Shown here in pieces: positions 37,845 through 48,145 of a DNA stretch of 64,000 bases. The position numbers and the translations under genes are program-made. The notes under the pieces are model-generated. The model made no database searches, was not told the DNA's origin, and worked only from the letters and a program-made list of their open reading frames with translations. Source of the DNA: Fimbriimonadaceae bacterium (GTDB lineage: Bacteria; Armatimonadota; Fimbriimonadia; Fimbriimonadales; Fimbriimonadaceae); the NCBI GenBank assembly GCA_025934835.1, contig JAICWL010000003.1, positions 1 through 64,000 of the forward strand, read 5' to 3'. The first letter of the stretch is position 1. Every line of letters starts with the position of its first letter.

Positions 37845-38714
37845 CTACTGCCCTTTGGGGTCGAGTGCCGCGCGCAGACCGTCGCCGACGAAGTTCAGCG
37901 CGAAGATCGTGAGGCTCAAGATGATGCACGGCCAAAACAGAAGCATCGGGTAGGAATTCAAATTGCCTCGGGCCGCGTTGATCATGCCGCCCCAGCTTGG
38001 CGTAGGCGCCTGCACTCCGATCCCGAGGAAGCTCAGCGAGCTTTCCGCCAAAATGGTCCCAGCGACCTCGATCATGCTGACCGCGAGCAGGATATTCCAA
38101 AGTTGGGGCAGCACATGCCTTGTGACCAGATAGAAAGTCGATGCGCCGGTAGCCTTTGAAGCGATGACGTACTCGCGATCCTTCAAACTTGCCACATAGG
38201 TTTTCACCAACCGGGCTACGCTCGGCCATGCGGTGATCGATAGCGCGACGATGACCGGCACCAGCCCTGGTCCGATGACCCCGATGATGAGGATCGCCAG
38301 CAGAATGTCCGGGAACGCGAACATTCCGTCAGTCAGTCGCATCAACGGAACGGCCACCCACCGCGGGGCAAATTCACCCAGAACTCCCACAGTCACCCCA
38401 ACGCTAAGGCTGATGATCTGAACGAGGAAGCCCACGAACAGCGAGATTCTCGCGCCTGCGGCGAGGCGGGCCATGAGGTCGCGGCCGATGTCGTCGGTGC
38501 CGAGGACGTATTTACCGCCGGCGGATAGAAACGGCATCCCAACCGGGTCGTAGACCGAATCCAGCGGCTGACCGGGCGTCCGGAGCATCCAGCTACGGAC
38601 CAGCGGGCCGAAAATGGCGAACAGGACGATGGCGACCAGAAACAGGATTCCGAAGACCAGCAGTGGATCGAATTTGCGCCGCGGCCCACGCTCTTTCGTA
38701 GCCTTCGATCTCAA
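37845..38714 (-). CDS. ABC transporter permease, DppC/OppC type
   Basis: GTDDIGRDLMARLAAGARISLFVGF, EAA-loop region; SLSFLGIGVQAPTPSWGGMI. Confidence 0.93.
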   Translation of the reverse strand: MRSKATKERGPRRKFDPLLVFGILFLVAIVLFAIFGPLVRSWMLRTPGQPLDSVYDPVGMPFLSAGGKYVLGTDDIGRDLMARLAAGARISLFVGFLVQIISLSVGVTVGVLGEFAPRWVAVPLMRLTDGMFAFPDILLAILIIGVIGPGLVPVIVALSITAWPSVARLVKTYVASLKDREYVIASKATGASTFYLVTRHVLPQLWNILLAVSMIEVAGTILAESSLSFLGIGVQAPTPSWGGMINAARGNLNSYPMLLFWPCIILSLTIFALNFVGDGLRAALDPKGQ

Positions 38715-39667
38715 ATCTGCGACTCCCGGATTCGCGGATCGAGGAGAGGCAGAATCAGGTCGACCACGGTGTTCAGCACAATAAACATCGCGCCGGTGAC
38801 GAACACGCAGGCCTGGATCACCGGCGTGTCGCCGCGCTGAATCGCCTCGATGGTTGTCTTTCCTACCCCAGGAATGCTGAAGGCGGTCTCGATGATGAAC
38901 GAGCCGGTGAGCAAGATTCCGAACGTCGTCCCAATCGCCGTGATGACCGGCAAGATCGCGTTCCGCAGCGCATGGCCGAAGATCAACCTGAGGGGCGGCA
39001 CGCCCTTAGCGACCGCCGTGCGGATGAACTCCTGTTGAAGCGTGTCGATCATGCTCGCGCGCGTGAGGCGGGTCAAGAGAGCCATCGGCCTCGCGGCAAG
39101 AATCAGCACGGGCAGCAGAAGCGAACGGAACATGCCGAAGCTCGCCAGGTCGGTGGGATTCCAGTCCACCGGCACCTGGTGGATCTTGAGGGCCACGAGG
39201 TAGACGAGCGTGGGAGCGAGCACGAAATTGGGCACGGTGACGCCCAGAGTCGACAAGGTGAGCACGGAGCGATCCGGGAATCCGTTTCGAAACACGGCCG
39301 CCAGCGTGCCGAGCCCGATTCCGACCGCAGCGGAAAGCAAGATCGCCAAGATCGAGATATTCAGCGTAAGCGGCAGCGTCCTCGCAAGCGTGTCGCGAAC
39401 CGGCTCGTGCGTTCCGTAGTAGCTCGAGCCGAATTCCCCATGGGCGGCGTTGGCCACAAACTCCACGTAGCGCACCGGCCATGGACGGTCGAGCCCCATT
39501 TGGTGACGAAGCTGCTGAACCTGCTGAGGCGTCGCCTTTTCGCCGGCGATCATTGTTGCTGCGTCGCCTTTGCTGAACGCCTGAGCGACGAAAATCACGA
39601 AGGAGATGAACAGTAGGCTGAGCAGTCCGAACAGCAGGCGTATAAGGATTGCTTTGGTCAGCCGCAC
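38711..39667 (-). CDS. ABC transporter permease, DppB/OppB type
   Basis: Q(M/L)GLDRPWPVRYVEFV, RTAVAKGVPPLRLIFGHALRNAILPVITAIG; GTG start. Confidence 0.93.
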   Translation of the reverse strand: MRLTKAILIRLLFGLLSLLFISFVIFVAQAFSKGDAATMIAGEKATPQQVQQLRHQMGLDRPWPVRYVEFVANAAHGEFGSSYYGTHEPVRDTLARTLPLTLNISILAILLSAAVGIGLGTLAAVFRNGFPDRSVLTLSTLGVTVPNFVLAPTLVYLVALKIHQVPVDWNPTDLASFGMFRSLLLPVLILAARPMALLTRLTRASMIDTLQQEFIRTAVAKGVPPLRLIFGHALRNAILPVITAIGTTFGILLTGSFIIETAFSIPGVGKTTIEAIQRGDTPVIQACVFVTGAMFIVLNTVVDLILPLLDPRIRESQI

Positions 39668-39689
39668 CGCAATCTAGTTTGGCACGACC

Positions 39690-40226
39690 TCAGCCGCCGA
39701 GAATCGTGGCGGAAGTGATGCGGTCGCCCCTTTCGATGCTTCGGACCACGTCCATGCCGGAAACTACCACGCCGAAGACAGTGTAGCGACCGTCGAGGAA
39801 CTTGTGCGGAGCGAGCAGGATGTAGAACTGGCTGTCACCGACTCCGTTCGCCATCGCCAGCCCAACTGCGCCCTCGACATGCGAGAATCCGCTGTCCTCG
39901 TACGGAATGCTTGCGCCGCTTCCGCCGTTGCCGGCCGCGTCGAGATTTGTCCGGCTGGCCGGATCGCCCACCTGAACCAGATAGGGCTTGGGCGACTTCT
40001 CGACACGGTGAAATCGCAGACCATCGTAAAACCCGCTCTTGACGAGCGAGATGATATGGCTAGTGGCCTTGGGCGCCGTCTTGGTATAAAGCCGAATCAC
40101 TACCGCGCCGCGGCCCGCGATTTCCAGCTTGAGATCGGTTTCACCCTGGCGCGAGCGAGCCGTTTGGGCAGTGGCCAAGGCGGCAATGCAGAGGAAGCAA
40201 AGGATTACAGTCAAATATCGCATCAT
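39690..40226 (-). CDS. Secreted cyclophilin-type peptidylprolyl isomerase
   Basis: Signal MRYLTVILCFLCIAALATAQ; FYDGLRFHRVEK, GAVGLAMANGVGDSQFYI, YTVFGVVVSGMDVV. Confidence 0.9.
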   Translation of the reverse strand: MMRYLTVILCFLCIAALATAQTARSRQGETDLKLEIAGRGAVVIRLYTKTAPKATSHIISLVKSGFYDGLRFHRVEKSPKPYLVQVGDPASRTNLDAAGNGGSGASIPYEDSGFSHVEGAVGLAMANGVGDSQFYILLAPHKFLDGRYTVFGVVVSGMDVVRSIERGDRITSATILGG

Positions 40227-40294
40227 TCGATGTCCAAGCTTTAGACGTGCCGGCAGGTCGGCCTGCTGCGTCCAAGTGCGATAAACCTGTAAGG

Positions 40295-40816
40295 TCAATC
40301 GGTGAGATATCGTCCGTAGCCGTCCATTTTGACTCCGCCGGCCAGGATGATGATGCCGTCGATGACCGACCACAGCCACCCTACGCCGGCGCAAAACGAC
40401 AGCAGGAGCTGCAAAACCCCGATCGCCGAGTAGCCCAAATACATTCGGCCGACACCGGGAATGATGATCTGGAGGATGCCGCCGGCAGTGCGGCTCTTGT
40501 CGCTCTTGATCGACCCGAAAACCGGAAAGTAGGGATCGGTGCGAAGCAGCAGGTCGGGCTCCATGTTTCGCGGCGGCGCAGCGGATGCGAAAGGGCGTGG
40601 GGCGACGGGCGGTGGGGGAGGCGACGCGAACGGGTTCGATGAGCCGAAGCTCGGCTGCAGCTCCTTCGCCTGGCCGGCCGGCACCCAATCGGTCATGCCG
40701 GTTTTCCACACGAACGTGTCCTGCTGGATCACTCCGCCCTCGATCAGCTCGTCAAGCTGCTCGCGCGTTAGCGGCCCCAGTTGCCCATAGTGCCCGATGT
40801 AGTACCAGTCCGCCAC
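40295..40816 (-). CDS. GYF_2 plus TM2 domain protein
   Basis: WYYIGHYGQLGPLTREQLDELIEGGVIQQDTFVWKTGMTDW (GYF_2), C-terminal TM2-like GRMYLGYSAIGVLQLLLSFCAGVGWLWSVIDGIIIL. Confidence 0.87.
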   Translation of the reverse strand: MADWYYIGHYGQLGPLTREQLDELIEGGVIQQDTFVWKTGMTDWVPAGQAKELQPSFGSSNPFASPPPPPVAPRPFASAAPPRNMEPDLLLRTDPYFPVFGSIKSDKSRTAGGILQIIIPGVGRMYLGYSAIGVLQLLLSFCAGVGWLWSVIDGIIILAGGVKMDGYGRYLTD

Positions 40817-40920
40817 AGTGTTCCCTATCAGACTTTATAACCCGCTCTTGGCCACAACGCTCCATTGGAAGGGCGAATGGCCCACATTCCTCGTGTTTTG
40901 CGTCGGTTTTTCACTCGGCC

Positions 40921-42234
40921 CTAGCAAATCGGAAAGTGCGAGCACAGCTCGACGACCTCATTCCGCGTAGATTCGATCACCTCCGCGTTGTCGGGGTCGG
41001 CGGTCACGCGGCCGATCATTCTCGCGATCAGCGCCATCTCCGGCTCCCTCAGTCCTCGCGTCGTCACAGCCGGTGTGCCCAGCCTAATGCCGCTCGTGAT
41101 CAGCGGTGACTTGTCATCGAAAGGAACGGCGTTCTTGTTGCAGGTGATGTTCGCCTTATCCAGCGCGAGTTGTGCGGCTTTGCCCGTGATTCCCTTGGAC
41201 CGCAGGTCAACCAGCATCAAATGGTTGTCGGTGCCGCCCGATACGATATGGAACCCTTCGGCCCGCAGCGCCTCCGCCAGAGCCTTCGCGTTCGAGATCA
41301 CCTGCTTCGCGTAGTCGGCGAACGAAGGCTGCAGGTTTTCGCCGAAGCCGACGGCTTTCGCGGCGATCACGTGCATGAGCGGCCCTCCCTGGATTCCAGG
41401 AATAACCATCGTATCGAGGAGTTCCGACATCATCTTGGTGCGCCCGCTCTTGGGGGCGGTGATGCCGAACGGGTTTTCGAAGTCCTTGCCCATGAGGATC
41501 AGACCACCGCGCGGCCCTCGAAGCGTTTTGTGCGTCGTGGAAGTAACGACATGCGCATAGGGGATCGGCGAAGGCAAAAGCCCTTTGGCAATCAGTCCGG
41601 CCGGGTGCGCGATGTCCGCAAACAGGAATGCTCCGACCGAATCCGCTATCTGCCGAAATGCGGCGAAGTCGATCGCGCGCGAATAGGCGCTCGCCCCGAC
41701 GGTAATCATTTTCGGCCTTTCGAGCTTGGCGAGATCGGCGACCCGGTCGTAGTCCAGCAGCTCCGTCTTCGGGTCGATGCCGTACGGAACGAAGTTGTAA
41801 AGCTTCCCTGAGAAGTTCACTGGCGAGCCGTGCGTGAGATGCCCACCGTGCGAAAGGTCCATGCCCATCACCTTGTCGCCTGGCTGCAGAAACGTGAAGT
41901 ACACGGCCATATTGGCCTGGCTTCCGGAATGGGGCTGCACGTTCGCGTACTCCGCGCCGAAGAGCTGCTTGACGCGGTCCCGCGCGATGTTCTCGACCTC
42001 GTCGACGACCTCGCAGCCGCCATAGTAGCGCGCGCCCGGATAGCCTTCGGCGTACTTGTCGGTGAGCACCGTGGCCATGGCCTGCCTCACCGCCAAACTC
42101 GCGATGTTCTCGCTCGCGATCAGCTCGAGGTTGTGATTTTGCCGCTCCTCCTCACGCCTCGTAAGTGAATAAATCTCCGGGTCGGATTCGGAGAGCGGAA
42201 TGCGTTTCACGCCTATGGCGGGAGCGGAGGCCAT
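40921..42234 (-). CDS. glyA: Serine hydroxymethyltransferase
   Basis: [53 protein letters not shown]. Confidence 0.98.
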   Translation of the reverse strand: MASAPAIGVKRIPLSESDPEIYSLTRREEERQNHNLELIASENIASLAVRQAMATVLTDKYAEGYPGARYYGGCEVVDEVENIARDRVKQLFGAEYANVQPHSGSQANMAVYFTFLQPGDKVMGMDLSHGGHLTHGSPVNFSGKLYNFVPYGIDPKTELLDYDRVADLAKLERPKMITVGASAYSRAIDFAAFRQIADSVGAFLFADIAHPAGLIAKGLLPSPIPYAHVVTSTTHKTLRGPRGGLILMGKDFENPFGITAPKSGRTKMMSELLDTMVIPGIQGGPLMHVIAAKAVGFGENLQPSFADYAKQVISNAKALAEALRAEGFHIVSGGTDNHLMLVDLRSKGITGKAAQLALDKANITCNKNAVPFDDKSPLITSGIRLGTPAVTTRGLREPEMALIARMIGRVTADPDNAEVIESTRNEVVELCSHFPIC

Positions 42235-42262
42235 TGCTCATTATGCCCGTTCGCCCGGGTCG

Positions 42263-42880
42263 TCAGCGGGTCCGGTAAGGCTTCCCCAGCATGGCCCGCC
42301 ACCTCGCCCACTGGGCCTTAGTCAGGCTATGGCGCAGAACGTTGTCCTCCCGCTCGAGCGTAGCTTGAACGAGCCGGGTGCGCGCCTCTGGCTTGCCGGG
42401 CAGCGGAAACATGCCCGCTTCGATCGCCTTCATTTTGCTGCCGAGCGTGGCCCGTTGGGCGGCTGTGAGCCCGATAGCCTTGGCGTTTTGGGGCATGAGA
42501 GCAGCGCGGCCGCCGATGAACTGCAGCGTTATCTGGTGAAACCGCGCACGCTGCCTCTTGCTGAGCTTCGCGGTCGTGAGTGCCTCGATCGAACGCTGGG
42601 TGCGCGCGAACGCGCTCGCGTAGACGGCTCGGTTCGTCTGGTTCGAGTGGCCGCTGCGGAACGAATAGGGCATCAGCTTGATCGTGGACGAAACAATGAT
42701 CCTGTGGATCGATTCCCGTTGCGCTCGGGTCAGCCCGAGGTCCGCGGCGATCGGGGGAGACTCCAGCAGCACGGGCAGGTACTGCACGTCGGCCGGGGCC
42801 GATCCGCGCCAGAGCGTGAACTGGCAGAGCGCGCCGGTGGCAGCGCAAAGAACCAGAACGCAGATTACTAGTTTGCTCAT
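42263..42880 (-). CDS. Secreted LTxxQ-like hypothetical protein
   Basis: Signal peptide MSKLVICVLVLCAATGALC; repeats LGLTRAQRESI, IGLTAAQRATL. Confidence 0.75.
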   Translation of the reverse strand: MSKLVICVLVLCAATGALCQFTLWRGSAPADVQYLPVLLESPPIAADLGLTRAQRESIHRIIVSSTIKLMPYSFRSGHSNQTNRAVYASAFARTQRSIEALTTAKLSKRQRARFHQITLQFIGGRAALMPQNAKAIGLTAAQRATLGSKMKAIEAGMFPLPGKPEARTRLVQATLEREDNVLRHSLTKAQWARWRAMLGKPYRTR

Positions 42881-44277
42881 GACTTGCCCGGTATGCCCGG
42901 TTCCGTTAGGAGCGCGGGGTCCAACGCCTTGGAAAGCGTCGCTTCGTCCAACAGCCCTTTCTCGCGTACGACCTGCGGAATCGACTTCTTTTCCTTGAGG
43001 GCGGTCTTGACCACCTCCGCGGCCTGCTTATAGCCGATGTGCGGGTTCAGCGCGGTCGCGAGTGACGGCGACGTTTCCGCGTAGTGCCGACACGTTTCCT
43101 CGTTCGCCACGATACCGGTCACGCAGTTGGCCGTGAACGTCTCGAGAGTATTCGTGAGAATCTGCAAGGCGAACTGCGCCGCGAACGCCATTCCAGGCAT
43201 CATCACGTTCAATTCGAGCTGCCCGGCCTGAACGCAATAATCGATCGTCTGACACTGGCCAAGCACCTGGAACAGCACGATATTCAGGTTCTCCGCCATG
43301 CTCGGGTTCACCTTGCCGGGCATGATCGACGAGCCGGGCTGCACGGGCGGCAACACTATTTCGGCGAGGCCGGTGAGGGGCCCCGAAGTTAGCAGCCGCA
43401 GATCGTTCGAGATTCTTGTCAGCTCCAGGCAAAGGATGCGGAGCCCGCTTGCGAGCGCTTCCAACGGCAGATTGCTTTGCATCGCCTCGCGCATATCTGG
43501 CGAGTGCCGGAACCTCAAGCCTGTGTACGAGATCAGATGGTCGACAACTTTTTGCGCGTACGCTGGGTGGGTGTTCAGCCCGGTGCCCGCCGCGCTGCCC
43601 CCGATACCAAGCTCTTCGAGCTCGGAGGCGGCATATTCCAGCCAGCGCCTGCCTTTCCTCACGCTTGCGGCGTAAGCGGCGAACTCTTGCCCGAGCCGGA
43701 TCGGCACGGCATCCTGGAGGTGCGTCCGGGCGGATTTCAGGATTCCGTCGAACTCTCTGCCCTTCTGAGAAAGCGCCTCTGCCAAGCCGTCGACCGCATG
43801 AAACAGATCCTCGAGCATCAGCCGCGCCATTATGCGCATCGCGGTTGGAAACGTATCGTTCGTCGACTGGCCGTAGTTCGGATGGTCGTTGGGGTTCACG
43901 ATGCGATATTCGCCTTTGACGCCGCCCAAGATCTCTTCCGCTCGGTTGGCGAGCACCTCGTTCACGTTCATATTGAGGCTGGTGCCCGCGCCCATATGAA
44001 AAACGTCCACCGGAAATTGATCTCGGAGCCGCCCACCGAGCACCTCGTCGGCGGCTTGAATGATCGCGCGACCCACATTCGGATCCAGCAAGCCGAGGTC
44101 CGTGTTGGCTTGCGCCGCGGCTTTTTTGAGCAGCACGTAGGCGTCGATCATCTTCGGGTGCTCGCGCAAGCCCGAGATCCGGAAGAGCTTACGAGACCGC
44201 TCCGCCTGCGAGCCCCAATAAGCATCCGCCGGCACTTGCACATCGCCCAAGCTGTCCTTTTCGACGCGAAACTCCAT
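42877..44277 (-). CDS. aspA: Aspartate ammonia-lyase / fumarase superfamily (aspartase-like)
   Basis: HMGAGTSLNMNVNEVLANRAEE, GSSIMPGKVNP signature. Confidence 0.88.
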   Translation of the reverse strand: MEFRVEKDSLGDVQVPADAYWGSQAERSRKLFRISGLREHPKMIDAYVLLKKAAAQANTDLGLLDPNVGRAIIQAADEVLGGRLRDQFPVDVFHMGAGTSLNMNVNEVLANRAEEILGGVKGEYRIVNPNDHPNYGQSTNDTFPTAMRIMARLMLEDLFHAVDGLAEALSQKGREFDGILKSARTHLQDAVPIRLGQEFAAYAASVRKGRRWLEYAASELEELGIGGSAAGTGLNTHPAYAQKVVDHLISYTGLRFRHSPDMREAMQSNLPLEALASGLRILCLELTRISNDLRLLTSGPLTGLAEIVLPPVQPGSSIMPGKVNPSMAENLNIVLFQVLGQCQTIDYCVQAGQLELNVMMPGMAFAAQFALQILTNTLETFTANCVTGIVANEETCRHYAETSPSLATALNPHIGYKQAAEVVKTALKEKKSIPQVVREKGLLDEATLSKALDPALLTEPGIPGKS

Positions 44278-44284
44278 CGGACTC

Positions 44285-44290
44285 AGTGTA
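44285..44290 (-). promoter_or_regulatory. -10-like TACACT, 7 nt before aspA-like ATG
   Basis: Reverse strand TACACT-gagtccg-ATG. Confidence 0.55.
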
Positions 44291-44318
44291 CCGAGAGCCG
44301 TATTTTGCGATGATCCTT

Positions 44319-44324
44319 CATAAT
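44319..44324 (+). promoter_or_regulatory. -10-like CATAAT, 6 nt before accB GTG
   Basis: CATAAT-ccgcct-GTG. Confidence 0.55.
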
Positions 44325-44330
44325 CCGCCT

Positions 44331-44771
44331 GTGGACAGATTGAAGCAGCGAATCGACGAGCTCGCGGCTCTGATGGACGAATTCAATCTCTCCGAGGCTC
44401 GAATGGAAACGGGCGAGCTCACCGTCGGGTTCCGGCGCAAGCGCGCACCGAGCGTCGAGCCTTCGGCCGAGGGCCACGAGGCCGAAGCCGAGCCGAACGA
44501 CACACAGGCGCCGGAGGCCGAAGCGGAAACCAATCACGGCACTCCGATTTCGAGCCCGATGACCGGGATTTACTATGCATCCCCGAGTCCGGGGTCCCCT
44601 CCGTTCGTCAAAGTCGGCGACGCCGTCGTCGCGGGCCAGGTCGTGGGCCTGATCGAGACCATGAAGGTTTTCAACGAGATCAATTCCCCATTGAGCGGCA
44701 CGGTAACGCGAGTCGTCGCAAGCAGTGGCGACATCGTGCAACCGGGCGATCCGCTGCTGTTCGTGGGTTAG
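44331..44771 (+). CDS. accB: Biotin carboxyl carrier protein of acetyl-CoA carboxylase
   Basis: VDRLKQRIDELAALMDEFNLSEARMETGEL; biotinyl site GLIETMKVFNEI. GTG 44331 proposed start (ORF track has 44286; ATG 44310 alternative). Confidence 0.9.
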   Translation: MDRLKQRIDELAALMDEFNLSEARMETGELTVGFRRKRAPSVEPSAEGHEAEAEPNDTQAPEAEAETNHGTPISSPMTGIYYASPSPGSPPFVKVGDAVVAGQVVGLIETMKVFNEINSPLSGTVTRVVASSGDIVQPGDPLLFVG

Positions 44772-45259
44772 TAGCCCGAGCGAGCACGGAGCGCGTCGGC
44801 GATCGGCTTTCGGACCGGAGGGGGAACCATCTCGCTGTAGTTTCCACCGAGCTGCGCAACCTCCCGCACGATCGAGCTGCTCAGGTAGCTGTACTCCCAG
44901 CGCGTCATCAGGAAAACCGTGTCCACTTGCTCGCTCAGGCGACGGTTCACCATCGCCATTTGAAACTCATAGTCGAAGTCCGACGTGGCTCGGAGGCCCC
45001 GCACGATAATGCCGGCTTCGCGGGCAAGCGCGTAATCGATGAGCAGGCCGCTGAACGAATCGACAGACACGTTCGGCCAAGGCGCAACGCACTGCTCCAA
45101 TGCCCGCACGCGCGCATCGCACGTGAGCATGGAGCTCTTCGACGAGTTGACCCCCACGGCGACGACCAAGTGGTCGAATAAGCGCGAAGCCCGCTCGACC
45201 ACATCCAGATGTCCAAGCGTCGGCGGATCGAATGAGCCGGGGTAGATCGCCAGGCTCAA
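44768..45259 (-). CDS. coaD: Phosphopantetheine adenylyltransferase
   Basis: LAIYPGSFDPPTLGHLDVVERA, YEFQMAMVNR, YSYLSSSIVREVAQLGG; TTG start overlapping upstream TGA (TTGA). Confidence 0.93.
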   Translation of the reverse strand: MSLAIYPGSFDPPTLGHLDVVERASRLFDHLVVAVGVNSSKSSMLTCDARVRALEQCVAPWPNVSVDSFSGLLIDYALAREAGIIVRGLRATSDFDYEFQMAMVNRRLSEQVDTVFLMTRWEYSYLSSSIVREVAQLGGNYSEMVPPPVRKPIADALRARSGY

Positions 45260-47661
45260 CGCGCGGCAAGCTCCGTTAGCGCAAGAGCGGCGCTTCGCGC
45301 GGGAGCGGGCATGGGCTCTTTGCCCTTGATCGATCTCCACAGAATCATATTGAGCTTGTCCGGGTCCGCGCGATCGTATCCGCTCCAATCGAGCTTGTCG
45401 GACATCGCTTCCAGCGCACCCTGCTCCGGATTCTTCGCCTGAAGGTCGATTGTCTCCGGCACCGGATCGTATGGCGAGAAGTTCGGCTTGGAGGTGAAGC
45501 AGCCGTAGAGAGGCGTGGCGTGCTCGTCGAACTGAGTCATCGGAGGCAAACCCAGAATCATCTCGATGGTCCGCACATAGCTCGCGGTGCTGTACATCGT
45601 GCTATCGACTACGCCTCGACGCGTGTAAGGTGAGATCACCAAGCCGGCAGTTCTGTGAGCATCCACATGGTCCGGGCCGTTCTGGGCATCGTCCTCGATC
45701 ACGAAGATAGCCGTGTTCTTCCAAAATCGAGAGCGCGTAATCGCCTCGACCATCTTCGAGAGCGCGAGATCGTTCGAGGCGACGCTCGCCTGGGGCGTGT
45801 ATTTCCCCGAGCGCAGACCATTCGTGTGGTCTTCACCGAGCGACATGACCACGAAATCCGGCCAAGTGCCGGTTTTCTCGGCCGCTTTCAAATCGTCCAG
45901 GAACACATCTATTTTCTGGTAGTCCCGTCCGAAATCGTCGCCATGCTGATACTGCGACCATCTGAGGCTGCCGTGCCCCTGGAGGCCATGGTTTCCAGTG
46001 AACTTGGGTGGGCTGTCGGGGTCCGAAGAGAAGTTGCTGTACTCGCCGTAACTGTAGTAGCTTTTGCCGTGAAGGCGGCAGTCATCCCACATGTAGCCGT
46101 TCGGCGAGGCCGTCAAGCGGTCGTCGGCAACAGGTTCGCCCCTGCCGCTGTAGCTATTGACCCACGCGCGCTCGACGAAGTCGGTCGCATACGCCGAATC
46201 GCACCACTGGTGCCCATCCTCGCTGACCTCTCCGTTGCAGTACAAGTTGTCGAGAGTGACGAAGTCGCGGGCGAGCTTGTGGGCGTTGGGAGTCACTTGT
46301 TCGCCGAACAGCACGAGGTTCGGGTCGCCGTTTGAATGCGGCAGGTCGCCGAATACCTGGTCGTAGGTCCTGTTCTCCCGAATGACGTACACCACGTGCT
46401 TAATCTGGCTCAGTCCCGCCTTGGCGTCTCTTTCGCGGCGGCCAGAAGGCGGCGTCGGCACGGTGCGCGCCACGTCCCTCGTATAAGCCGCGAGCGTCGC
46501 CGCATCCGGTACATCCACTACCGACACGTTCCCGGCAAGCAAGCTCGGAATGTAGTCGTACTTGAACTTTCCGCTGTACTCCGTCCTGGGAAACTTGGTC
46601 TTTGCCGGATAGTTCGAGCCGAAACCCATCCCCTTTCCAGTGCCCACGAACAGCTGCCGATCGTCCTTTGAGACCGCGAGCGAGCAAGGATACCAACCGG
46701 TCGGAATGAACCCTTCCACCTTGCTTTGCGCGCCGGAAACGTCCACCACGGCGACGTCGTTGTTGTCGGCATTCGCCACGAAAAGCTTCTTGCCGTCCGA
46801 AGTCACGGCTAACGCGTCCGGGGTCGATCCGACCAGCGCCTTCGGGTCAAGGCTCGTCCGAATCGTCTCCTTCAGGGTGTCGCCTTCGATGACCGAGACC
46901 GAGTTCGAGCCCGAATTCGCCACGAACAGTCGGCCGTCCGAGGAGAAAACCAAATCGTTCGGATGGCTGCCGACCTTCACCCGCGCGATCTCCTTGCAGT
47001 CACTGGTTCGGATGAGACTGACCGTCTGGTCGCCCCAGTTGCTTACCGCGATCGTCGAGCCATCGGGCGAGGCTGCCACGCCGTACGGCCGATACCCGAT
47101 GTGAACTTCGGCGGTCACAGCCGAGGTCGCGGGGTCGAGCCTCTGCACGATGTCTCGCTCGGTACGCGCCACCCAAAGAGAGCTTCCGGCCTTGGCGATT
47201 CCCGCCGTGTATCGGGCTGTCTTCTTCTCCTGATTCTTGTCGAGATCGATATCGGGGCCGCGCCGGGCATTCCCTGAAAGCGATACCGTGCGAACCGGCA
47301 GCGGTCCCCCGCTCACGTAGGCTGTGTCTCCGTCGATCGCGAGCCCTGCCCAGGCGTCGCCCAACGGCACGTATTCGACCTTGTCGCGGCTCCGTAGATC
47401 GATCACGCTGAGCCCCTGGTCGTGCCAGCCGCCCGTCGCGACTACGAGCTTGTTTCCGTCGGGTGTGAGGCACATGCGGAGCGGCAAGTCGCCCTTCAGG
47501 GCTTCCGCAGCGCCAGCCGGCTTGATCGCCCAACCGTTCGGGAGGACGAGGGCTCCGGTATCGAGCCGATCACCGGCGCGAAGAACGCCGAAATGGCTCG
47601 CGGCAAGAATCGCGCCGCCGACGGCGCACGCAACCGACAAAACAGCCTTGAGCAGTCTCAC
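45256..47661 (-). CDS. YncE/YVTN beta-propeller plus phosphoesterase (alkaline phosphatase superfamily) protein
   Basis: VSVIEGDTLKETI, LFVANADNNDVAVVDVSG repeats then HVVYVIRENRTYDQVFGDLPHSNGDP, IFVIEDDAQNGPDHVDAHRT; GTG start. Confidence 0.9.
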   Translation of the reverse strand: MRLLKAVLSVACAVGGAILAASHFGVLRAGDRLDTGALVLPNGWAIKPAGAAEALKGDLPLRMCLTPDGNKLVVATGGWHDQGLSVIDLRSRDKVEYVPLGDAWAGLAIDGDTAYVSGGPLPVRTVSLSGNARRGPDIDLDKNQEKKTARYTAGIAKAGSSLWVARTERDIVQRLDPATSAVTAEVHIGYRPYGVAASPDGSTIAVSNWGDQTVSLIRTSDCKEIARVKVGSHPNDLVFSSDGRLFVANSGSNSVSVIEGDTLKETIRTSLDPKALVGSTPDALAVTSDGKKLFVANADNNDVAVVDVSGAQSKVEGFIPTGWYPCSLAVSKDDRQLFVGTGKGMGFGSNYPAKTKFPRTEYSGKFKYDYIPSLLAGNVSVVDVPDAATLAAYTRDVARTVPTPPSGRRERDAKAGLSQIKHVVYVIRENRTYDQVFGDLPHSNGDPNLVLFGEQVTPNAHKLARDFVTLDNLYCNGEVSEDGHQWCDSAYATDFVERAWVNSYSGRGEPVADDRLTASPNGYMWDDCRLHGKSYYSYGEYSNFSSDPDSPPKFTGNHGLQGHGSLRWSQYQHGDDFGRDYQKIDVFLDDLKAAEKTGTWPDFVVMSLGEDHTNGLRSGKYTPQASVASNDLALSKMVEAITRSRFWKNTAIFVIEDDAQNGPDHVDAHRTAGLVISPYTRRGVVDSTMYSTASYVRTIEMILGLPPMTQFDEHATPLYGCFTSKPNFSPYDPVPETIDLQAKNPEQGALEAMSDKLDWSGYDRADPDKLNMILWRSIKGKEPMPAPARSAALALTELAAR

Positions 47662-47667
47662 GATGCA

Positions 47668-47673
47668 ATATTA
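47668..47673 (-). promoter_or_regulatory. -10-like TAATAT, 6 nt before phosphoesterase GTG
   Basis: Reverse strand TAATAT-tgcatc-GTG. Confidence 0.6.
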
Positions 47674-47803
47674 GCCGGAACTGCCGCCTGCTTCGGAGCG
47701 CGCCACGCCAGGAGCCTCGAAGCGAGGCGATTTTGGCGCGAAATACTTGCTTTTTGGAGACAATTACGGTGAAGCCGGCAGAATTCGAAAGATACTGAAA
47801 GGG

Positions 47804-48145
47804 ATGGCACAATATCATCCGACAAGGATTGTCAGACCGAGGACGCGCGGGGACCGCGCGAGTGCCGCCGAACGACTTCTGTGGTCGAAGCTTCGGCTCG
47901 CTCATTCCGATGGATTCATGTTTCGGCGCAATCAGCCGATCGATGGCTACGTGGTGGATTTCTTTTGCGCTCGCTCGCGAGTCGCTGTCGAGCTGGGAGT
48001 CGACAGGCAAACAACGCGCGTCGGCAAGTACCTGGAGCAGAAGGGCTATTCGGTCATCCGCGTTGGCCATACCGAAGCCGAAGAGGACCCAAGTGGAGTA
48101 GCCGCGCAGATCGTCGATCTCTGCAAGGATCTCGATCCGGGTTAG
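47804..48145 (+). CDS. DUF559 (Vsr-like endonuclease fold) protein, divergent
   Basis: ASAAERLLWSKLRLAHSDGFMFRRNQPIDGYVVDFFCARSRVAVEL... GYSVIRV. Confidence 0.75.
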   Translation: MAQYHPTRIVRPRTRGDRASAAERLLWSKLRLAHSDGFMFRRNQPIDGYVVDFFCARSRVAVELGVDRQTTRVGKYLEQKGYSVIRVGHTEAEEDPSGVAAQIVDLCKDLDPG

